Origin: Brachypodium distachyon
Taxonomy: Eukaryota; Streptophyta; Magnoliopsida; Poales; Poaceae
NCBI RefSeq assembly: GCF_000005505.3
Contig: NC_016131.3
Location: 63,349,355 to 63,413,354, forward strand
Length of the DNA: 64,000 nt
Direction of reading: 5' to 3'
The number at the start of each line of letters is the position of its first letter. Position 1 is the first letter of the stretch. Below, in pieces: positions 20,998 to 32,626 of this stretch. Both the position numbers and the translations under genes were made by a program. The notes under the pieces are model-generated. The model saw nothing but the letters and a program-made list of their open reading frames with translations, did not search any database and was not told the DNA's origin.

Positions 20998-23900
20998 TTC
21001 CAATATGAGCATATAGTATCCAGTAGGACGATAGCCACAAATTGAGTTAACATTTGCTTGCCCTGAAAAGGAGTGAAGGAAGAGAGCTCAGGAGGAATTT
21101 TGTTCAATCTTGTAATACCACTTGTACTCTACATTTGCTAATTATTTGATCCCAGGCCGTAGACGTTTCTTATGTAAGCTAGAGTCGCAATGTTTGCCTT
21201 ATAGGTCAAGTCTACTGTAACATACTCAACCTTGTTGAAAAACTCTACTTTGCTCCTTCCCGTCGTGCCATACTCCTTTTCTTCGGTATATACTTCATGG
21301 TTCATGCGGAAGTCGTTTCGTGCTTTGCTTGGGAGAAGAGGCTGCTGCACAGCTGCAGTGCTGCGCACGCATCGGCCGGGCGCTTTGGCCCGATCGTCCG
21401 TGAGATTCCGGGGAGAAGGACGTGCCATGGGCTCATGCGTGGCCGATTCCCCCCACACATCGCCGGCAGGAAAAGCCCCCCATGGCCCCATCACATCATC
21501 GTCCTAGCCTTTTCCACCTCAGAGCGAGAGGAAAGAAACCGGAGGGGGACGAGACAACGAGAACGGGAGAACGGGTGGATACGGACGGGGACAGGCAGGC
21601 CAGGCCACCCTTAATTGCGTGAGGGGAGGGGGGGAATGTGCTGAAGTCCCTGGCCGCCAAAGGCCCGGACACGACGAATATATCCCCAAAGTTGGATTTC
21701 ATCGACAGTGATGCGAGCGATCGCTCTGTCGGAGCAACTGCTCCGGCGAGGCAGCGTGCGTTGCTTATGCAGTGTCAGTGTGTGCGTGTGTGGGTGGAGT
21801 GTCCCGGTCGGATCAATCAATGGGGCACCACATTTTAGTGGCAAAAGGATGTCTCTGGACACGACGCCTAGAAGCAGCACGAGTGTATTGGATGCATGTA
21901 CGTACCACGTATGTGTTCCAGGGAGTACTGCTAACTTTGCAAGGTTATGGCGACTCCTACGTATAGAGTGTTCAGATCGACGTACGCATGGATTGATGGA
22001 ATGGAAAAGATCAGGAAGACTTCAATGGGGAGCAAAAAGGGGCTATTATTCGGAAAAAGCGAAAGGAGAAAGCGTCGAGAGGGCGTGTAGTAGACTTATA
22101 TATCATAAATAAACGATACGCTCTTAGGACAGGAGCGTGGCAAGCTCGTCGTATCGTATGGGACTACGGTCTATATAGGGTGTTACGTCACACGGCCTGT
22201 CATTGTCTGCTCCGTTCTGTAGTAGAGGTTCTCATGTCCTCATATTCGATCATAAGAGCATTGGCGGAAATTAAATGCATATATAAGCCGTTCGGTGATC
22301 CGTTTAAAAACCATCTCGTACGTGATGCTTCTATATTAATGCGTGGTCATGGGCGTGAAATATTCCTGTTTAAAGATTCAGAGACGACAGCGTCTCGCCG
22401 AGTGTGATTGTTTGCTCGAGAAGGCCGGAGGAGTTAATTAATCTACAGAAAAGAAAAGTTTTCTTTCGCCTGATGACGACAGCTGGTGTTTAAATAGCAC
22501 CAGTGGTACGAGAGGTTTTAATTAAGGAATGTGTTCTTTTGAATAATTAGGGAATATGTGATGTTGCTTTAGAAGCTTGAAAGCTCAATAGGGCCGATCA
22601 GGCCCGGGAATTACTGGCGTGGGCCATGTCCCTGTCCCTGTTAGTGGACAAGATGGTTCTCTTTCGATTTCTCTCTGCCAGTGACTCAGTGGTAGTGTTC
22701 TAACGTCCAATACTCAAGCAATAGACTATGAGCGATTTCACAAGGAATGGCGCACAATTTGAACTTTGACCAACAATTAAAACAATAATATGTACATTAT
22801 GTGTTATAAATTTTGTATCATTGGAAACATTTTCTAAATACGAATCCAATGATATTATTTTTTAGCACGTACTCCTCGTATGATTAGTCTAATTGTTGGT
22901 CAAAACAAAATTTTGAAATACATGCGCTCCATTCTTTATGAAAAGGAGGGATTACTTATGTTCCTAAATATAAGATGTTATAACTTTGTCATAAGTAAAA
23001 CTTCTACAAGTTAGATCAAGGTTATAGAAAAATGTAACGATATATACAGTATTAAATATGATTTTGTTATTTCTAAGGAGACTAAGGAATAATTGTTTCT
23101 AAGTCGATTCCAACAACTGTCGGATTCAATCACGGGGGGTTTCTTTCTAGCTTTGCCCCCCTTTTTCCAAAACTAGTTGTACTCTTTCTCTACTTAATTG
23201 AACGGCAGATATCCTGCCATTTTCCTCTAAAAAAAAGATTCGTGCAAGGTTTACGCAAATACAAAGTATTAAAAAATCTTAATCGGATGGCTATGATTGC
23301 TGAATAGGAAATAACTATTTCTAAGTCACTGACAAAATAGACACTCCCTATTAAACAAGTATATTATGAAAATACATATCACGACATATTTAATAAAATA
23401 ATCTAAAGTTATAAATGTTGGTAGATTTTTCTATAAATTTGGTCAAATTTAAAAGGCTTGACTTAAGACTAAACTAAAAATATTATATATTTAGGAATGG
23501 AGGGAGTAGTTTGTTAATTCATACCCATGGTAGCATCTAATGAAATCTTCCGTTTTCTTAAAAAAAGTTAAAAGATTTAGAAGCTAAAAACACCTTTCGG
23601 GATAGTGAAACATGTTCTCCCTCTTCATTTCAATGTCCTGAACTTGTTTTTGACGGAACGATCATGTATCCTTCTTTTAAGATCATTTGAACTTTCAAGA
23701 TTATCCCCCCCCCCCCCCCCCCAAAAAAAAACTTGCAAGATTCATATGATTTTATCCATTTTAGAAACATTGACGCACACACATCATCACATGCACAAAG
23801 CTTCTATAAAACCAAGAATCACGGGATTTTTGTGAAGTCCATCTAGCTATTGACATATTTTGATCAGAAGCAACCTACATGTTGCATAAGTGATAGATTC

Positions 23901-26655
23901 AATTACTTTGTGCGAGAAGATTATAGCTCCATTATGGCTAGTTCTTTTCCATCCTTTTGATTTCATCTTGCTGCTTTTCTTTTCCATCGTTCATGTGAAG
24001 TCAGAAGTAAAGCGTGCCTACGCACGTGGTACGACGCAATGCACCCTCACAAATTAAGCAAAGTAAACCGATCCTTAAAACGAAAGAAAACAAGACGAGA
24101 TCGATCTTGATTAATCGGTAAGGCAGGCCCCAAACCCCTTTTCAACAAAGCACACTCAAACCCAAGCCAACGAAACGGTATTTCGTGCAATAATCAAATC
24201 AAAACCTCAGCGTGGAGAGTGTATAAGCCTTGCTTTGCAAGTGGGTAATGAAACTAACAACGGGGCTGCCCGCAAGCCGCAACGGCACGCACGTACTGCC
24301 AACGGTAAGACCAGCGACGCCACGCTGGACAACAAATTATTTTTGCTTCTCCGGAGATACGGATTAGACTAGTTTATTTGCCCATATGGAGGACTAATAT
24401 TCCCTTCCCCATCCTCACACCGATGCATATGCAGCCGTGTTTAATTACTAGGGAAAATTAACGTTGACCCGGTGGCCTCAGACCTGGACATGTCTGGATA
24501 ATGCTCGCATCCTCACATGACGATCCCAGACGACCGTTGAAGTGCTCGGCTACCTTGGATCCATCATGCATAATACTCCTATGTTCTTCGTGCATAGACA
24601 GTCCAGACAATGAATTCGCGCTCTGGTTCTGAATTCTCCTCACCTAATACATGTCTGCATTTTCTTTTTCTTTGTGGGGAATCATGCTTGCGATTTGATT
24701 GATGGTATAGTGTGTTAATAATGTTAAGTAGTAACAGCATCGTGATGGTGATCCTTGTTCCGGATTTGTGTGCCGAATCATAGCTGCGGCTTTGTCTTAC
24801 CCTTGGAATGGACTCCATCAAGGATCACATCAAAGGCCATAAGACAAGGACATGAGAAAAGCGATTGGCCTTTAACCCAACCACCGTCCCAGAAGCCGTA
24901 GAATGTTTCTTTTGCTAATTTCATTTGCACCACACTTGCGGAAAACTAATCCTTAATTGCTATAGAATGCATATCAACAGAGTGTACTGTCGCTTACCTT
25001 TTCTTCCGTGATAACCTATTTTTGCCTCGCACTCCTCCACCAGCTCCTCCATAACGGACCGGATTAATCTAATCAAGGATCACAGCTAAGCTGCCCCATT
25101 ATCAGGAAAATGGAAACTGCCTCTGAAGAAGCAATTTCACATAAATTTTTAGTACTTCATGCTTCACCTAACGCGAAACTGCACAATGTTTATCCAACCA
25201 ACAATTCACTAGCAGTAGTTGGTAACCGTGGACAAGGAGAATTAATGCAAATTGGTTGACAAGCCAAGGAATCAAACAGCTGGAAAACATGTGTCCTTTT
25301 TGTTAACCCCTTCCCTAATTGCGACACACATGTCGTCTAGTCACGATGATGCATGAAAAACTCAGCAAAGCATGCATTATCATTCTAAATTTTTCAATTT
25401 TTGGTACACTAAGAATGGGGGATCGATAAGTCAAGGACAGTGCCACTAGTAGCCGTTGGGAGGGCTATAAATATAAATCAACAGGAATTAGAGCGAGAAT
25501 TCCACATGTTTTGCAACTCTTGGGAGACAGTCCAGATGAGGGCATCTCAACTGCCTCCCAGCATTTTGACACTGTCATCATCTTCTTCTGTCAATAATGG
25601 AGTGGATTATACAGTATGCACCCCAGAATAGATTTAGTCTGACGTGCAGATGCACAAGAATGTGCAGTATAGATTAAGAAATCCGATCCAGAATGCTGCG
25701 CTTACCGTACTGCTGTTATAGTATAGATTAAGGAAAGCTTATCCGGGACACTAAGTAACTTGTAAGCTGGCATTATACTTTAGGAGGAGTAGTTCGTCTC
25801 AATTGGGGAGAGTCAAGAGAGTGCAAGAGAGAAGCATGCGACAAGAGACTGCATATGGTCGCCATATTATGGTGATAGATGTCAACAACAGGGTTACTAT
25901 AGTTGACAATAGGGTAGAAATCAGCACACATTATATCTTGTTTTTCCAGAGAGTTTTGGATGCAGCAAAATGTACATTGAGAGAAAATGTATTGATGGAA
26001 ATAAACTTTTCTTGGCCTCTCAGGCCTTGTTCTTTCTTTGTTTCCTTCTTTCTTCTCGATCCTCCCTAGGAACGAGTGCTTGTACGGTTCTTTTTCTCTC
26101 TAATCGAATGACGGAAGCGACCGTCTTTTCCTTAAAAAAAAAAGTACAGAGGGCAGGGGGCGTGTTCTCTTGGTTATTCTAAGCAAAGGGGACAATACTT
26201 ATTGGCTAGTAGATAGGCTACTGCTTTTTGTCACCTATTCATAGATCACAGGTGACACTCACAATGAAGCGTTCCAAGATGAACATGAAGCACAAAGCAA
26301 TTTTATGGATTTCTTTCTTACCCACTTTACTATCTAAGCAATTTTATGGATTTTTTTAGGAAAGTCTTGTCTTTAAATTTAGTGAGTCATAGGAATTACT
26401 CTGCTTGGTAAAGAATTACTCTGAGAGGCACAGTACTGGATTGATAATGCTGATGTTACTTCACTCCATCCATTCATTCATCGATCAGATTCAGATCACC
26501 ACAACAAAATGAAGCTGGCGATTATTGCTGCGAGGGTACTAAGGCAGTAACGAAGAAGAATTAAGGGGGCATGGCATGACATGATCGCTGCTGTTACAAG
26601 GAGGAACACCTCAGCGTGGCTGAAAAGGAGCAGAGCAATCTGGCGCGCACAAGGT
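20998..26655. other. Intergenic spacer of 5.6 kb
   Basis: The first 100-150 bases are probably the 3' UTR of the Erv46 gene. No further gene is recognised on either strand. Contents that can be named are a nested repeat at 22953-23508, a C18-A9 homopolymer run near 23705, and a LINE-like 3' tail near 26020-26145 ending in an A-run. Short frames in the GC-rich part around 21230-21900 show no family features. The final 100 bp or so before 26655 should be the 3' UTR of the minus-strand F-box gene. Confidence 0.4.
22953..23508. mobile_element. Nested repeat block: MITE containing a second repeat containing a LINE tail
   Basis: The outer ends (about TACTTATGTTCCTAAATATA and TATTTAGGAATGGAGGGAGTA) are inverted repeats of a Stowaway-like MITE. 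Inside, about 23072-23343 belongs to a family also present at 50225-50398 (shared ATTTCTAAG ends and AGATTCGTGCAAG motif). Within that, about 23130-23238 looks like the 3' end of a LINE ending in an A-run. Confidence 0.55.
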
Positions 26656-27819
26656 CTAGAATCCGTTCATCTCTAGCAGGTAGGTTCGGCGCTTGCTGAG
26701 CGCCCACACGGCCTCCCTGTAGGGCCCATCGAAGGCGTCGGCAACGAACTCGTCGAGCTCCTTCCGCCCCCCGCCTCCGATGCCGCCGGTCTCGCCGACG
26801 GGCTTGATGACGACGAGCGTTGCGCCCTGGATCCTGGTCCCGTCCGAGAGCTCCAGCATCGGCGCGTAGCGGAGCTTCATGTTGCAGGCGGGCACCTGCG
26901 TGCGGTTTGCGGCTGCCGCCGCGGCGAGCGGCTTGTCCGTGAACTCCTTGAGCTGGGCGCGCTCCATGCAGAGCATGCCCTGTCCGTGCGCGTCCGTGAG
27001 CTCGACGCGCTCCAGGGTTGGGTGCTCCTTGACGATCTCGCGGAGGAGGTAGTGCCTGGTGGCCGCGGCGATGAGCGAGCTGATGGTCCAGACGACGCGC
27101 AGCTTGAGCCCGCCGTTGGTGTAGAAGGACTCCGGTATGCTCCCGTTGCTGTTGTTGTTGTTGGTGTCGTCGTCGTGGTCGGCTGGGGGATGCGCGTGGG
27201 CGTGGGCGTGGCGGTCGAGCTTGGTGCCGCCGAGGATGACGCAGGTCTGGAGGGTGCTGCCGAAGACGGCCTTCCACTTGAGGAGCACGCCGTCGTCGGT
27301 GCCGACGTCGGACACGGGGAGCTCCATGCGGAGGTTGCGGATACTGCTGAAGTTCTTGAGCACCTGGGCCGGGGAGTGGTGCGGCGGCGGCGCGTGCTTG
27401 CCGTTGCCGATGCCGCCCGCGGCGTGCTTGCCGTCGCAGTGGCCGAAGGGCTTGAGCACGGCCTGGAACACGGCCTTGAGGAGGTGGGAGAGCACGCCCC
27501 CGCGCTGCTGCCGCGGGACGCCCAGCGCGTCCCCGCCCTCGGCGCCGCCGTCGGTGATGACGCGGTCGATCCGGAGGCAGGCGTCGTCGACGAGCGGCAC
27601 GAGCGCGTTGAAGCGGCGCGACACGGCGGAGCAGCGCCCCAGCGAGCGCGCGTCGGCGAGCTTGTTGAAGATGAGGAGCACCAGCGAGTCCGGCACGCTG
27701 TCGAAGTGGTCCTCCCCTTCTTCCAGTTCCGGCAGGAGGAGGTCCTCCGCGAACACACGGTGCCTCGACTGCATTCTCGATCGGCCGGGGAGGTCCTGAG
27801 GGAGGAGCTTCTTCTTCAA
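26656..27819 (-). CDS. F-box protein, AUF1/At1g78100-like, intronless
   Basis: A single 387-codon frame. The F-box lies at about residues 39-83 (FDSVPDSLVLLIFNKLADAR, then CSAVSRRFNAL). The rest matches the plant F-box group that includes Arabidopsis AUXIN UP-REGULATED F-BOX proteins: AQVLKNFSSIRNLRMELP, the block LRVVWTISSLIAAATRHYL and a C-terminus ending LLEMNGF. Such proteins act as substrate adaptors of SCF E3 ubiquitin ligases. The target here is unknown. A His/Asp/Asn low-complexity loop near residues 205-230 is unusual. Met16 (ATG at 27774) is an alternative start; family members generally begin closer to the F-box, so the first 15 residues are uncertain. A long antisense frame is a GC-rich shadow. 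Confidence 0.92.
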   Translation of the reverse strand: MKKKLLPQDLPGRSRMQSRHRVFAEDLLLPELEEGEDHFDSVPDSLVLLIFNKLADARSLGRCSAVSRRFNALVPLVDDACLRIDRVITDGGAEGGDALGVPRQQRGGVLSHLLKAVFQAVLKPFGHCDGKHAAGGIGNGKHAPPPHHSPAQVLKNFSSIRNLRMELPVSDVGTDDGVLLKWKAVFGSTLQTCVILGGTKLDRHAHAHAHPPADHDDDTNNNNSNGSIPESFYTNGGLKLRVVWTISSLIAAATRHYLLREIVKEHPTLERVELTDAHGQGMLCMERAQLKEFTDKPLAAAAAANRTQVPACNMKLRYAPMLELSDGTRIQGATLVVIKPVGETGGIGGGGRKELDEFVADAFDGPYREAVWALSKRRTYLLEMNGF

Positions 27820-27902
27820 TCGATCAGGAGTAGGTGAGGGCAGCAGCAGGAGGAGGAGGGAGGAGGGTGATGGCGAGTAATGGATGGCGAGGGAGAGAGG
27901 GG

Positions 27903-27911
27903 CTTATAAAG
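27903..27911 (-). promoter_or_regulatory. Putative TATA box of the F-box gene
   Basis: CTTTATAAG on the minus strand lies about 85-90 bp upstream of the first ATG at 27819. Confidence 0.5.
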
Positions 27912-27919
27912 GAGCGGAG

Positions 27920-30900
27920 GCGCGCGCAGAGAGGGAAGGGCATTCAAGGGAGGGACCTTTTGTTAACTCCATGACTCGCTGTCGGGCAGGGCGTCCCCCC
28001 CTAATCATACCGTTAGAGCCAGCAGCAAAGCAGGACAGACCTTACAGTATTTTCTTCTTCTTCTTCTTCTTCTTCTGCCCCCAAAAATCTTCTTCTCCTC
28101 TCTTAATAGCCGAGCTGATCCTACCACTGTTAGCTTCCTCTATTTTAATCAACCTTCTCCGTCATCTAGACCATTTCTTAGTACTAGCACTATTAGCTTA
28201 ACGGCAAGTCGGCAACGGTACAATCGGCTGCGATTCTTCATCTTACCAAGGTCAAAAAAATAAAATAAAATAAATGGTGCCTCTATGACAGCTCAATTGA
28301 CGGGCGAGTTTACCGCACTAGAAGAGCTAGAGCCTGGCAACGGCGCTAGCGTTGCTTCGCTGCTGCTAGGCGGAGGCGCAACAAAATCTATGAGATCGGC
28401 TGGAGAGCCACTTTCAGGGGATAAAGAAGCATCCTTCATGCAATAATCAAAAGAAATGAGAGATCCGACGATGCTGCACTGGAAAAAACGGGTACACTTG
28501 TTGTTGTTATTCTATCGCACCTGCTACTGAGTACTGACTGTCCTTTGGTACGAGTAAAATTGGCAGTGAAAAGGCACCTAAGCGGTGCCAGTACGTACGA
28601 CGATGTGTACAAAATCGTGCAGCTTCAGTTTTTCCTTTTCTTGACACATGAAAACCGTGCGCGGCTGGCTGTCAGCTCGTTTCTTGGGCTGAGGAGTACC
28701 ATACGTATATCCAGCAAAAGAGGACCTGCTTTTTGTCGTGACCGGTTTACCAGGGAGGCACATACATACGGCTCGCTCGCTCGGGCAGTCCCAAGCACGG
28801 ACATGTATAGAGCGTGACGACTTGCCTTGAGAAAAACCCCAACTGCTTTACCAACCAATGGATGGATGTAAACCAAGGCCGTCAGCAGTACATATATTTA
28901 CACAGTGTTGCATTCTTCCCTCATGAGATTATTCGCATTAATTTCTTAGCAGTCAAGTGTACATTTACACCGTTGTAGTAGTACTGTACTACGTCTCCTC
29001 GTGGTCCTTCGTCCTTAATTTGCTCCTCGTGTCATAAAAAGCGGCGACGGCGTACCAGTCTGATACTCTGATGAGAAGAGGTTTGCAGTTATTTTGCGCT
29101 GTTTTAGGCTACTACTACTAGGCTGTTTAACGCCACCTGCTGATTATGAGTAGGTGGACACCGTGACTAGGCGCGCCTACGACGTATCCTATCTTAGCTA
29201 ATTAGGCTATACTACAGAAATCTCGTCCTGGAAGAGAAGTTGGTCAAGAGGCCCATGTGCCATTCAAAGTTTCTCTTTTTCTTGTACGACATATAGTAGC
29301 AACGTTGGATGCCAGAGTCTTCAGCATTGCAATCTGATGCCCCAGCGATCTGCAACTAAGTGCCATACTGTATTTGGGAGGACATTATCTGCTTAACCGA
29401 TTGAACCATTCTTCTGTCCCCTGAAGTCCTGAATCTCCGGTGTTAGAGCGTGAGTTAGTTGGGTTCGATTAATCTTAGGGCAAAACATGTAGAATACCAT
29501 TACCATATATCACCACACCTACAGAATAATACTGTAAGAAACAAAAAGAGAACCTATAAGCTAGTAACACGCCCGTGGACGAATATGTTGCGCTGTTGGC
29601 GTTGCGCACACACACACGCCCGTGGACGGCAATCATAATGTGATGCAATGGTATCATGCGTATGTTAGGTCACTGATCAGGAGTTGTATATCTATATGGT
29701 GTCCACCCTGGTATATATGTGTATATGTATGATTGATTGGAAGCCATGGAAGAGGGGAGCATCATAATCACACTACACTTGCATATGATTGCCCTATCAG
29801 TCATGAACTGCCCCGTGCCCGTGCTCATATATATGCATATACTACGCCTACAATATAGCTGCTACAACCGAACAGTGTGCAGTTTTTAAACTGTGCGCAT
29901 GGGGTGTTTGATGCCATGTTGCTGCCAACTAGCTAAGCTACGCTCGCCCAAAATCATGCACGGTGATGGTGCCTGTCTCCTAAAGTCGGCAGGCATCGAT
30001 CGGCCCGGAAAGGGGAAGGAAGGAAGGAAGGAAGAGTTCAGAAAATTAAAATGGTCGATGTTGATCGAGTTCATGCATCATGCATGGATATGGGAATCGA
30101 AAAACCAATCAGGTCTATATCACTTATTGTTGGAGCTGTAGCATTATTTTACAAAATGGCCTGTTGGGGAGCCTGCATTGCTTTCGCTCTGTTGTGCTGC
30201 TGGCAGCGCACCTAATTATATTCGATTCCATGGAGAGTTGGACATATGCAGGGATGAAAGGAGAAAACCTTTCTGGGGTTGTTTCAGTGCGCTATCAACT
30301 GTACCGAAAGCCCAAGCTTTACAAACCAAAAATCTAATCGAGGGGTAGCCACATTTTCACTCTCAAGAAGGAGAGAGAGAAAGTCACATCGTACTATCTC
30401 TACGGATAGCTCTTTTTATATAGTGAAAAAAAGTTGTACCGCCGAGTGAGGAGTCTGCTTAGAATAACTCCATGTTTATTACAAGTTGATACTTTTCATG
30501 GGATGGATAGATATACCAAATATCTATAGGATGAACCTACTATATATCCCTTTGCTTCCTAGCCTCAATAAATGGTCTATCAGACAAACACCTTGTACAA
30601 GCATATACTTCATGCAATTATAATATGCGCATGATCCAGATAGAAATGTCTTCACTCCCCAACTCTACGACTTCCCCCCTCGATCAGAACCAGAGTGATT
30701 TTATCTGAAATGCCACCCATGAAAATGTCCACTTTTTTTTAGGGAATGAAAATGTCCACTTGGACGCACAGATGATTGATTAATTTAGTGTCATCTCACA
30801 AATCAGACTTCTTAGGAAAAGATTAATAAAAGGACCAGGAATAGTGGAAAAGCCAGGGACACACTATTTCATCACATTTATCTGCATCCTTAGAAATAGG

Positions 30901-32626
30901 GTATTGCCCCAACAACATGCTTTAATCATGATTTAGTAATACTTTTGCTTTTCTTGAATTTCATTATATTTTGCAGTCCCCTTCTCTTCTGAATTATCGT
31001 ACATTTGATTTCTATTTTTTCATTCTTATGCACTCCTTATTTTCCTAATGGGTTCTCCAATTTTCTTATGTCAAGACTTGACCCAAGAGTTGTGATTCAG
31101 TGAAGCAAACCCCAAGATTTTTTGCTTCATTGAAACCCTAGTTACAAAAGGTGTGGTTTCTTGAAATTTACTCTTAATTTTTTTTCGGGGGAATTTACTC
31201 TTAGTTTGACCAGGAAAAATAAGCTTTATTAATCGTGCTTTGGGAGTGCATATACAAATATGAAGAGATGGAGAGAGCACTGAATAAAAAGTTGTCCTGT
31301 AAATGAGAAGTTCACCTGCACGTAGGAGCATGCAGCAGATAGGTCTAGCAATCGTGTATGAAACCCGTTCGAATTGATGCACAGGTAAAGCACACTGAGA
31401 GTTATCCTTGATGTCGACAAGGAACGTGCGCCATATTCGGCAGTACTTGCAATAACTTTGACATTTATATCCACGAGCGAGCGCTCCAACATTTTGCAGC
31501 AAACAATGAAACCCAGGCCCCTCCTATTTACGCGGCGAATACAAAAAGGAAAACCAAACCAGGTCCAGTCTACTACGCCCCTTTGGTTCGATTCGATCTA
31601 CTACTCCACTGCTGAGTTTAGATCGATCAGAGAAAATATCTATGGCCAAGTACGGTCCTGCGGGAAGACACGATCAACACGGAACAAACAGATCGCCGTA
31701 AATCTCTCGAGCGGCCCGGTCCCCCGGTCTCCGCCGTTCCGAGGGGTGGAAACAGAGGTCGACGCCGGGTGGTTGAGTCCTTGATGGTGGCCGCCGCGCT
31801 AGCAGAGCAGCGCAAGAGGGCTCCAGTCCAGATTTGGGCGGAGCTGCCTCCACATGACGCGCGAACCCGAAGGATAACGTACGCTGCGCACTCTCCTCTC
31901 CAGATTGGGGGATTTGGGAGCGGAGTGCCGGGGCCCTGCCTGTCCTCGTGGACACCCCATGTGAGGGGGATCGTGTGCGCCTCTGCTCTGCTCTGCCTCG
32001 GAGGACACACCAATTATTTGCTACTAACTGCGGAAGCAGACACGTGCTGCGTCGCCGTGCCGTTTACGGGCTTCCGATGGGGATTGCCGGCCACATTTTT
32101 CAATCAAACCGTGGTGAGGAAAAGAAAAGGACCAGGCCGGCAATGGTGGGTGCATCGACTCTTTCTTTTTCTCCGCTGGATCGAGATTCCAATAGTAGAG
32201 ATGATGGTAGATGCATTGTGGGAAAGCGAAGAATCTGATAAAGCATGGACACAGACGCTGATACTGTTTTCCGACAATGCTAAAAAGAATGGAGCAATGT
32301 ATGGTTGGCGAAATTATGGACCTTTAATTGCCAGCAAAGATCATCGTTTCAGTACGAGCCGTCAAGTTATGCATGACACACATCACAGCATATGCACGTC
32401 GTTAGGGCACAGTATATACTCGAAGTTTTTTTTTTGTCACACAAAATTTTCTGCGCCCGTATCCACTACACACCAAGTCACCAACCGAAGCAAAACAGAT
32501 GGAGAAAACAGAGGTACATTAGTCATTCATTCATGCAGCATACAAACAACATCAGCTATCAGCGAATCATACCTACCGCTTGCAATCCAGTAAAAGACAC
32601 AGAGCCAGGCATAAGTGTCCATGGGG
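27920..32626. other. Intergenic spacer of 4.7 kb between F-box and MSBP genes
   Basis: No gene is supported. The region holds a (TTC)n microsatellite at about 28050-28076, short ACAC and GGAA runs near 29610 and 30005-30030, and a GC-rich patch at 31690-32010. A 274-codon frame at 31769-32593 has no recognisable domain and was not accepted. Confidence 0.4.

Noticed and set aside
26877..27758. 293-codon Ser/Arg/Pro-rich frame on the same strand as the F-box gene
   Set aside because: A +1 shadow of the F-box coding sequence with low-complexity composition.
26986..27837. 283-codon frame antisense to the F-box gene
   Set aside because: It follows the GC-rich third positions of the real gene, has no domain, and is dominated by Val/Glu/Gly/Arg runs.
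31769..32593. 274-codon frame upstream of the MSBP 3' end
   Set aside because: The longest unexplained intergenic frame, but no recognisable domain, no conserved motif, and composition changes from GC-rich to AT-rich midway.
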